From contig JADKCK010000038.1 of the NCBI GenBank assembly GCA_016718845.1, positions 1-64,000 on the forward strand: a DNA stretch of 64,000 nt, written 5' to 3'. The notes under the pieces are model-generated. The model saw nothing but the letters and a program-made list of their open reading frames with translations. It was not told the origin of the DNA and searched no databases. Position 1 is the first letter of the stretch. Each line of letters starts with the position of its first letter. The position numbers and the translations under genes were made by a program. This DNA is from Sphingobacteriales bacterium. GTDB taxonomy: Bacteria > Bacteroidota > Bacteroidia > Chitinophagales > UBA2359. Shown piece by piece: positions 53,927 through 60,688 of the stretch.

Positions 53927-54412
53927 ATGAAGTATTTACTATTGATTTTATACATAGGACTTTTGCTACTGATATTCTTCGGACTTCCTGATAAGGTGTT
54001 GTACAGCCAAGAAGCTATCAGGTGGACACCATTTATATTGATATTTTTTGTCCAAACTTTTTTGCTTTATCAACTATTGAAGTCTTTCAACGTGCGGCCT
54101 AAATATGATGCGAGTTTTTGTGCCCTATCCGTTTTGGTAATTGGTCCATCTTTCGGACTTTACCTTGGTCAGAAAGAAGAAAAGGAATTTCAAGAAAATG
54201 GAGAAACGGTAAAAGGAATAGTTTACAAAAAGTGGTATACAACAGGGAAGAATAGCGAATGGCTCCTGAGATGTCAGTACGTGGTAGATGGCGTAACTTA
54301 TTCCACTTTTAGTACAACCGATAAAAACAATAAGTACAGAATTGGCGATACGCTTACCGTTATTTACATTGACAACTTTCCTCAAAAATGTACAATCAAA
54401 GAACTCAATTGA
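53927..54412 (+). CDS. DUF3592-like membrane protein
   Basis: 161 residues. Three membrane segments (about 2-20, 34-52 and 66-84) precede a soluble domain from about residue 90 (ENGETVKGIVYKKWYTTGKN, LLRCQYVVDGVTYSTFSTTD, YRIGDTLTVIYIDNFPQKC), whose VxG and YdPxnp-like pattern matches DUF3592. Function unknown. Codon use is less biased than that of the flanking housekeeping genes. It lies alone between two attC-like repeats. Confidence 0.65.
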   Translation: MKYLLLILYIGLLLLIFFGLPDKVLYSQEAIRWTPFILIFFVQTFLLYQLLKSFNVRPKYDASFCALSVLVIGPSFGLYLGQKEEKEFQENGETVKGIVYKKWYTTGKNSEWLLRCQYVVDGVTYSTFSTTDKNNKYRIGDTLTVIYIDNFPQKCTIKELN

Positions 54413-54415
54413 TGC

Positions 54416-54777
54416 GGCTAACAGCGGTTTTTCGTCAACAAGGGGGGATTCTATGACAGTGAAGTGCTAAATTTAAGCTTATCGCCCTTTTAACGCTGAC
54501 CTTTGGGGGACTGACAACTTATCTTTTATTCATTCCAAACCAAAGTACAAATAGAAAAAGCCCCAAAAATTATTTTTTCTTTTTTTTTGAAAATCGTTTT
54601 TTATTTCCATTTCTTTACTTTATCTTTGCAAGGCTGAACCATGGCAATTATTAATGTAAATGAAGTCGGCTGTGCCGTAGACGCTGTTTGGAATAATTAG
54701 AACTTGTAGTAGTTTTGTATTGTTCTAAAAATTTTCGCAAACAATACAAAAAATATTTCGTCTATTGGCGAGTTAGC
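54416..54777 (+). repeat. attC-like site 2 containing duplicated blocks
   Basis: Starts GGCTAACAGCGGTTTTTCG and ends GGCGAGTTAGCTGCC, which are inverted relatives of each other. Inside are the copy of the site 1 core (54449-54537) and copy 2 of the promoter block (54542-54710, with a TATCTTTG -7 element at 54621-54628). The next gene starts about 20 bp after GTTAGCTGCC. Confidence 0.5.
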
Positions 54778-54797
54778 TGCCATAATAAAAACTACGT

Positions 54798-55670
54798 ATG
54801 AACATATTGAATAAAATATTGCTTTTTTTTAGACCTAAAAAAAAAACAGAACAACTAGAACCAGATGCCGAATTAAAAAAAGTTTTGAAAGATTCACATT
54901 TTGAGAAGTACAGAAAAAGGTTAGACAGTCTAAATTTAAAATCAATGCAAGACTTAGAAAAAATAGTTTTACCAATTATTGGACCAGCGACAAAAGTTGT
55001 AGTTAAAGAATCTTCTCAACAACCTGAAAACTCACAATTACTGTCACATTTTGGTGGACAACCATATCTTGAAGAAGGTGAAGAGTGGATTAAGTCAAAT
55101 AATGGAAAATATATGCAATTCATTTTCCAAATCTTCAACACAACAGAACTTGAACTTCCTAAAAGTATAAAATTAATTCAATTTTATTACGATTGGGACG
55201 AATTTCCTTGGGATACAAAACATGACGGTTGGTCTGTAAAAATTTACAAAGAATTGAAGACTGACAAGGTAATTATTATTGATAAACCAACTGAGCTTGA
55301 AAGTTCAAAATATTGCGAAATAGAATTCCAAGCAGTAAAATCCTTGCCAGATTGGCAAGGGATAGACTTATACGAGCCTAATGCATCAGATTTATCCTGT
55401 GTGTTGAACGAAGAAGAACCCTGGGAAAGTTATCAAAAAACAGTTGAAAAACTTATTGGCGAACAAGATAATCAAAGTCAATTAGGAGGCTATCCGCAAT
55501 GGATTCAAGGCGAAAGCACACCCAAAAATTTGAAAGGACAAAATATGAAATTACTCTTTCAAATTGACTCAGAAGACAATGCTGAACTTATGTGGGGAGA
55601 CCTAGGACTTATTTATGTTTTTTATGACGAAAAAACAAATGAAATTGAATTTACATTACAATGCTTCTAA
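54798..55670 (+). CDS. DUF1963 (YwqG-like) protein
   Basis: 290 residues. The N-terminal 60 residues are helical and charged, then the YwqG/DUF1963 fold: SHFGGQPYLEEGEEW, KYMQFIFQIFNTTELELPKS, IKLIQFYYDWDEF, QLGGYPQWIQGE, KLLFQIDSEDNAELMWGDLG and LIYVFYDEKTNEIEFTLQ. The family's role is unknown; it is frequent in mobile or cassette settings. AT-rich and less biased in codon use than nearby chromosomal genes. Alone between attC-like sites 2 and 3. Confidence 0.85.
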   Translation: MNILNKILLFFRPKKKTEQLEPDAELKKVLKDSHFEKYRKRLDSLNLKSMQDLEKIVLPIIGPATKVVVKESSQQPENSQLLSHFGGQPYLEEGEEWIKSNNGKYMQFIFQIFNTTELELPKSIKLIQFYYDWDEFPWDTKHDGWSVKIYKELKTDKVIIIDKPTELESSKYCEIEFQAVKSLPDWQGIDLYEPNASDLSCVLNEEEPWESYQKTVEKLIGEQDNQSQLGGYPQWIQGESTPKNLKGQNMKLLFQIDSEDNAELMWGDLGLIYVFYDEKTNEIEFTLQCF

Positions 55671-55682
55671 AAATTACGACCG

Positions 55683-55830
55683 CTAATGTCGGTTTAGCTT
55701 CGCTGCTACTTCGTGGTGGCCAAAGTGAGACAATTTGTACTTTCTATTAGCATTTGTACTAAATTTGAACTTTATTACTTTCTAAACCCCAACTTCGCCA
55801 AGCGCCAAAACGTTATGTGCTATTTTAGAA
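55683..55830 (+). repeat. attC-like imperfect palindromic repeat, site 3
   Basis: Left arm CGCTAATGTCGGTTTAGC with CTTCGTGGTGGCC, right arm AACTTCGCCAAGCGCC followed by AAAACGTTATGTGC. The arms are inverted relatives over about 35 nt and enclose about 70 nt of AT-rich sequence. The right arm ends in G-TTA, the position where integron integrases cut attC sites. Confidence 0.5.
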
Positions 55831-55846
55831 CAACCAAGAACAAACA

Positions 55847-56380
55847 ATGACAGACAACGATTTTGACATAAAAATATTAGACCTTCATTGGATAAAGGAC
55901 GTTGACGACCCAACAGACCTTTGTGCACACGGACACGTTTTTGTAAAAATTGGAGACGAAGTTGTTGCAGACAAAGACTGTTTAGACGTGACAGTAAGTG
56001 CAACAGCTTTGTATTTAATGCGTACACTAAAAGAAAACTATAAAAAAGACGACTACGCAAGTCAATTACTTCCCTGTTGCGGACACTTTATAATCGCAGA
56101 TGATGCAAATGACTTTGTAAATATTTGTGGTTGCCCAAGCGGGATTGATTGGACAATAATTCATACAAACGACAATAAAATTAAGCACTTAACTGACAGC
56201 GGACAAGAAGCAACTATTGACAAAAACGCTTATAAAAAAATAGTTCTGGACTTCGCAGACCAAGTTGAGAATTTTTATAAAACAAGTTTGTCAAAGACAA
56301 TTCCAACAGACGACTTTGACAAAAAAGGTTACTTGACATTTTGGAAAGAATGGCGACAATTAAGAGACGAATGGAAATAA
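55847..56380 (+). CDS. Conserved hypothetical protein, putative cassette gene
   Basis: 177 residues, cytoplasmic (no signal or membrane segment), rich in Asp and Lys. Notable parts are DLCAHGHVFVKIGDEVVAD, LPCCGHFIIADDANDF, ICGCPSGIDWTIIHTND and KGYLTFWKEWRQLRDEWK. I do not recognise a named domain, though closely similar stand-alone proteins occur in many bacteria. Four Cys in PCCGH and ICGCP could bind metal. It lies between attC-like sites 3 and 4. Confidence 0.65.
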   Translation: MTDNDFDIKILDLHWIKDVDDPTDLCAHGHVFVKIGDEVVADKDCLDVTVSATALYLMRTLKENYKKDDYASQLLPCCGHFIIADDANDFVNICGCPSGIDWTIIHTNDNKIKHLTDSGQEATIDKNAYKKIVLDFADQVENFYKTSLSKTIPTDDFDKKGYLTFWKEWRQLRDEWK

Positions 56381-56385
56381 AAACA

Positions 56386-56525
56386 GCATATAACACGGGT
56401 TTGGCAAAAGTGGTGGTTCAGTAATCCGCAGACAGATTTGTGGTTAATCAAACATTGGTTCTTCGCATATCAACATTCGTGGTAAAATCCCCCCCCCTCA
56501 CCAAGCCCCAAACATTACCCCCACC
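56386..56525 (+). repeat. attC-like imperfect palindromic repeat, site 4
   Basis: Left arm AGCATATAACACGGGTTTGGC with CAAAAGTGGTGG, right arm CTCACCAAGCCCCAAACATTAC. The arms are inverted relatives. The left arm is also a near inverted match to the right arm of site 3 (GCCAAAACGTTATGTGCT). A C9 run at 56489-56497 may be inflated. Confidence 0.5.
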
Positions 56526-56543
56526 ATTTAAGTATCCAACAAC

Positions 56544-56579
56544 AAAAAAACGCCCTACCAATTATGGTAGGGCGTTTTC
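56544..56579. terminator. Terminator between the cassette region and the subtilase gene
   Basis: AAAAAACGCCCTACCA/TGGTAGGGCGTTTT stem with a 4-nt loop, 17 bp from the subtilase stop on the minus strand. It works in both directions. Confidence 0.9.
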
Positions 56580-56595
56580 ATTATTAGTACGTCAA

Positions 56596-58593
56596 TTATT
56601 CTATACTCATTTTTAGTTCAAAATCGCCCTCGCCCTTAAACGAGCTAACCATTACATAATAGTCACCTGCTTCGGCGTTTTCTATTATCACTTTTTCGCT
56701 CGATGTGTCGCCTGTCGAGGCAGCATCGTTGTCTTCGCGGGTGGGTTCGCTGCCTTTTTTCACAAACAGGTCAAAATCTTTACCTATTTCGCCATTAATA
56801 GCATCTAACTCAATAACCAATTTTTTACCCACACTTAGTTTAAACATTTTAGTTTTGCTTGTGTCGGTTAGTTTATCGCTTATCATGCTGTGCAGTAGTT
56901 CGGGGCTAAGTGCCACATCGGCAGTATTAAGCATATTGTCGGGCAATTGTTGGTTAAGTGCTACGGCTTTTTGTACGGCTTTGTAGGCATTAACTTTACC
57001 ATAGCCAAACCATTCGCTATGTCCGTTGGCGTCGTAAGTACCTTTTTGGTTGTTGTTGATAATGTCGGGTGTGGTGTCTGTGATTTTATCGGCTGTTTCG
57101 GCAATTATTTTTTTTATTTGATGAGCCGTTAAATTTGGATTAACCGACAACATCAAACCTGCCACACCTGCTACAATAGGTGCAGCACTCGATGTACCGC
57201 CAAAGTTGGTGGTATAGCGGCTATTGGGCGAAAAATACGAGCCGTCCGAAAAATTATCGGTGGTACAAATACCTCTACCCTTTAATTTAATACTAAAATC
57301 GAGGGGGTGATAGTTGTTGCTAGGTGCGCAAACCGTAATTTCTTTGCCCCAATTGCTATAGGCTGCTTTTCGGTTTATACTTGTTGATGCCGACACTGCT
57401 ATCACATCGGGGTGGGTAGCGTTGCCGTTCCAGATGGGGTCTTTGTGGTTAAACACCCTATTGCCCGCAAGATAGCTAATACCTTGCTTATTTTCTAAAT
57501 CTTTGAGTGGTGCATTAAAGTTGTGAGCTGCAAAAACAATTACACAGCCTTTGCCGTGGGGTCCGCCGGTGGCTGCCAATTCGGTAATTTTGTCGTAGAT
57601 AAGTTGGTGCAAAGGGGCATTAACGGGTGGCGGTCCCCAGCTACACGAGATAACATGTGCTCGTTTTCCAACATAGTCAAAAATTTCGAACAGCAAGTTG
57701 GGGTCGGCACCAAAGGGTATGCGCACGGGCATAAAAGCGCATTTAGGTGCTACCCCTACAACGCCATCGCCGTTTTGTTCGGCAATAGCCAAGCCTGCGC
57801 AAGGTGTGCCATGAAAACTACCTGCACCCGGTATAGGGTTGTTGGTGCCAGTTACAAAATCTTTCGGAAACACCACTTTGCCCTCGCCCGATAGGTCGGG
57901 GTGCGACAAATCAAATCCGTCGTCTAATACCGCAATAACAATATCGCGGCTACCTTGTGTAATATCCCACGCTTGGGTAACGCCAATATCGGCATTCTGC
58001 GTCAATTCGGGTGCTTCGGTGCTTTTTAAGTGCCATTGTTCGGCAAATTTGGTATCGGGTGGCACAAAACTGGGGGCAAACCTACTCACTAAATTGGGTT
58101 CGCCGTAGGCAATCATGCGTTTGTGTGTGTTTATTTGGGCAGCTACTTTTATGGGGTTCATACCCGACGAGCTAGTTACCTGTAGCAAGTACGTTTGTTC
58201 GTTGTAATGCCTAATATATTTTAAGCCCAATTCGTCCATCAAGGCATCAATTTGCTCAACCGATGTTTGTTTTTTAAATTTAACCGTTATTTTGTCGGTA
58301 ATATAATAGCGTGTATTTAGTGTACCTATTGGGCGATAAGCATGGTGGCATATCATTTTTAAGCCCAAACGTATGGTATCCATTACCGCTTCTAGTTTAT
58401 TTTCATCAATCCTAAACCGATATACCTCGTTAAACACTTGTTTGTAGTGCATTATGCCATCTAAATGCTCAATTAGGTTTAATTGAAGCATATCATATAT
58501 ATACACAGTAATAAATTCTTTTTCTTTCTCAAGAAAAATCTTTTCTCCATTCTGGATAATATATGGTAAACTATTTTTGTTTGATAAAGGCAT
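56596..58593 (-). CDS. Subtilisin-like (S8) serine protease with C-terminal PPC-type domain
   Basis: 665 residues. The catalytic triad is in VIAVLDDGFDLSHPDL (Asp), GSFHGTPCAGLAIAEQ (His) and FGGTSSAAPIVAGVAGLML (Ser), with the oxyanion Asn probably in VFAAHNFNAPLK. Residues about 105-170 (KITVKFKKQTSVEQIDALMD) look like an inhibitor I9-type propeptide. The last 80 residues (KKLVIELDAINGEIGKDFDL, AEAGDYYVMVSS) form a pre-peptidase C-terminal beta sandwich. No signal peptide or membrane helix is visible at the N-terminus, so it is cytosolic or exported by another route; it lacks the T9SS sorting domain. Confidence 0.9.
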   Translation of the reverse strand: MPLSNKNSLPYIIQNGEKIFLEKEKEFITVYIYDMLQLNLIEHLDGIMHYKQVFNEVYRFRIDENKLEAVMDTIRLGLKMICHHAYRPIGTLNTRYYITDKITVKFKKQTSVEQIDALMDELGLKYIRHYNEQTYLLQVTSSSGMNPIKVAAQINTHKRMIAYGEPNLVSRFAPSFVPPDTKFAEQWHLKSTEAPELTQNADIGVTQAWDITQGSRDIVIAVLDDGFDLSHPDLSGEGKVVFPKDFVTGTNNPIPGAGSFHGTPCAGLAIAEQNGDGVVGVAPKCAFMPVRIPFGADPNLLFEIFDYVGKRAHVISCSWGPPPVNAPLHQLIYDKITELAATGGPHGKGCVIVFAAHNFNAPLKDLENKQGISYLAGNRVFNHKDPIWNGNATHPDVIAVSASTSINRKAAYSNWGKEITVCAPSNNYHPLDFSIKLKGRGICTTDNFSDGSYFSPNSRYTTNFGGTSSAAPIVAGVAGLMLSVNPNLTAHQIKKIIAETADKITDTTPDIINNNQKGTYDANGHSEWFGYGKVNAYKAVQKAVALNQQLPDNMLNTADVALSPELLHSMISDKLTDTSKTKMFKLSVGKKLVIELDAINGEIGKDFDLFVKKGSEPTREDNDAASTGDTSSEKVIIENAEAGDYYVMVSSFKGEGDFELKMSIE

Positions 58594-58644
58594 TTTACAG
58601 CTTATAATTTATAATTAAGTTTTGTTGATATTGCACATAGCTTG

Positions 58645-58775
58645 CTCATGCCCGCTTATTTATGTTGTGCGTTTTTATTGAGCGTAGCCGAAATACGAAA
58701 CACAAAAAATATTTTGGGGGTGATGATTAGCACTCCCTAACTCGATTAGTTGGTGGCACCCCCATAGCAAAGTCT
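58645..58775 (+). repeat. Dispersed GGGGGTG/CACCCCC intergenic repeat, copy 4
   Basis: Contains TTTTATTGAGCGTAGCCGAA (shared with copy 1 at 22050) and TTTTGGGGGTGATGATTAG plus GTGGCACCCCCATAGCAAAG (shared with copies 2 and 3). Confidence 0.8.
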
Positions 58776-58811
58776 GTTGCTTACCACCTTTGCGTAGCAT
58801 TAGCATCAAAC

Positions 58812-60560
58812 CTACTCTACCTCTAATTTAAGGCGTGCTACCAAATCGGCTAATTTAGGGTTTGTTTGTATCATTTCTTTTAGTTGTTCTTCGGGGCGGT
58901 AAGCCGTTGGTCTAAAAGTATTTTCGGATAACACTTGCTTGCTTTGTACAATTTTACGCTCGAGCGAGTAATTTTCAATGTTTTTTTGTTGCTTTAAAAA
59001 ACCCAAAAATTTTGGGCATTCGCTGTTCATCGCCTTATCTTGCAAAGCGGTTAATTCTATTAAAATAGACCTGCCTTCTAGTTGTGGTGTTATGGCATTA
59101 AAGGCATTTTTGGTTACAGGGGCATCTAACTTTGCGGCATATTCTTTCCAGTATTGCAATACGGTATCTTGCGTAAGCGTTTCCAATTGGGTATTGGCTA
59201 CTACGGCTTCGGTATTTTTTTCGGCAATAGGTACAGTGGTAGTAGCTACATTTTGTGGCGGATTTTTAATGTTGATGGTTTCTGTACTCAACGGCACGTT
59301 TTGTTGGTATTTTTGCAGTAAGTTACCTGTTTTTTCGGTTGGTTCGTTAACTAAGGCTGCATTAGGTGGCAGTGTATTTTGGGCGTATGGCGTAGGTGGT
59401 TTTAGTGTGTCATTTTTTTTTTCGACCGATGCGGTAATCGTTCCAACGGGCAAGCTCGACCATTCTATTACATTATTTATACAACACATTTTTAGCAAAG
59501 CCAACTCAATAGGCAAGTGTTTTTGTTTGCTGGTTTTGTAGGCAATTTCGGCTTGGGTGGCAATATTAAGTGCTGTTAGCAAAAACGAACTTGACGCTAA
59601 ACGGGCTTGCTGTGCATATCTATCGCGCAGGTTTTGGGTTACATCGAGCAGTTCAACGGTGGCTGCATCTTTACACACAAACAAATTGCGGAAATGTTCG
59701 CATAAACCCGCAATAAAATTGTCGCCCTCAAAGCCGCGCCGCACAACTTGGTCGTATGACAATAAGGCAGTAGCCGTATCTTGTGCCAATAGGGCATCTG
59801 TCACCTTAAAAAAGTAGTCGTAGTCGAGCATATTTAAGGCATCAACTACGTTTTCGTATTTCAAATGCCCGTCCGAGTAACTGGCTATACGGTCGAATAT
59901 AGATAGGGCATCGCGCAAACCACCATCGGCTTTTTGGGCGATAACGTGCAGGGCGTTTTCTTCGGCATCAATTTGTTGGTCTTCGCAAATATAGTGTAGG
60001 TGTTCAACAATGTCGCTAACCCGGATGCGCTGAAAATCAAAAATTTGGCATCGCGACAAAATGGTGGGTAAAATTTTGTGTTTTTCGGTGGTTGCCAGTA
60101 TAAAAATGGCGTATTTGGGTGGTTCTTCAAGGGTTTTTAAAAACGCATTGAAGGCTGCCTGCGACAACATGTGAACCTCATCTATGATGTAAATTTTGTA
60201 TTTACCTACCTGCGGGGCAAAGCGCACCTGCTCGATAAGGTTACGGATATCTTCGACGGAGTTGTTAGAGGCTGCATCTAACTCAAAGATATTAAACGAT
60301 GCCGAGTTGTTGAACGACACACAGGCTTGACATTCGTTGCAGGCTTCGGTGTCGGAGGTGGGGCTTTGGCAGTTGATAACTTTTGCTAAGATACGGGCGC
60401 AAGTGGTTTTGCCTACCCCGCGCGGCCCGCAGAACAGGAAAGATTGTGCCAGTTTATCGTTTTTTATGGCGTTTTTTAGGGTAGTGGTAATGGTTTTTTG
60501 CCCTACTACATCGCGAAATTTGGCGGGGCGGTATTTGCGTGCCGATACTACAAAGCTCAT
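58812..60560 (-). CDS. dnaX: DNA polymerase III subunit gamma/tau
   Basis: 582 residues, the clamp-loader ATPase of the replicative polymerase. ARKYRPAKFRDVVGQ start, Walker A FCGPRGVGKTTCARILAK (about 43-60), a four-Cys zinc module (CQSPTSDTEACNECQAC), Walker B YKIYIIDEVHMLSQAAFNAF, LEEPPKYAIFILATTEKHKI and the SRCQIFDFQRI sensor region. The C-terminal third is variable, as usual for tau. No slippery frameshift site for a short gamma form was noticed. Intact, in contrast with sbcC upstream. Confidence 0.95.
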   Translation of the reverse strand: MSFVVSARKYRPAKFRDVVGQKTITTTLKNAIKNDKLAQSFLFCGPRGVGKTTCARILAKVINCQSPTSDTEACNECQACVSFNNSASFNIFELDAASNNSVEDIRNLIEQVRFAPQVGKYKIYIIDEVHMLSQAAFNAFLKTLEEPPKYAIFILATTEKHKILPTILSRCQIFDFQRIRVSDIVEHLHYICEDQQIDAEENALHVIAQKADGGLRDALSIFDRIASYSDGHLKYENVVDALNMLDYDYFFKVTDALLAQDTATALLSYDQVVRRGFEGDNFIAGLCEHFRNLFVCKDAATVELLDVTQNLRDRYAQQARLASSSFLLTALNIATQAEIAYKTSKQKHLPIELALLKMCCINNVIEWSSLPVGTITASVEKKNDTLKPPTPYAQNTLPPNAALVNEPTEKTGNLLQKYQQNVPLSTETINIKNPPQNVATTTVPIAEKNTEAVVANTQLETLTQDTVLQYWKEYAAKLDAPVTKNAFNAITPQLEGRSILIELTALQDKAMNSECPKFLGFLKQQKNIENYSLERKIVQSKQVLSENTFRPTAYRPEEQLKEMIQTNPKLADLVARLKLEVE

Positions 60561-60688
60561 AGATTTAGTTTTTGGTGGGTGGAATAAGGTTTAGTGGTTT
60601 ATTTTGCCCCAAAGTTAGCGCAATTTTAGCAAACGGTTGCCATAAATGGGCAAATATCAAACAAAATATTTTGGGCGTGTTTTTGTTT

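Noticed and set aside
53238..56380. Ordinary restriction-modification island
   Set aside because: The DUF1016 domain hinted at this, but there is no methyltransferase, specificity subunit or complete nuclease domain.
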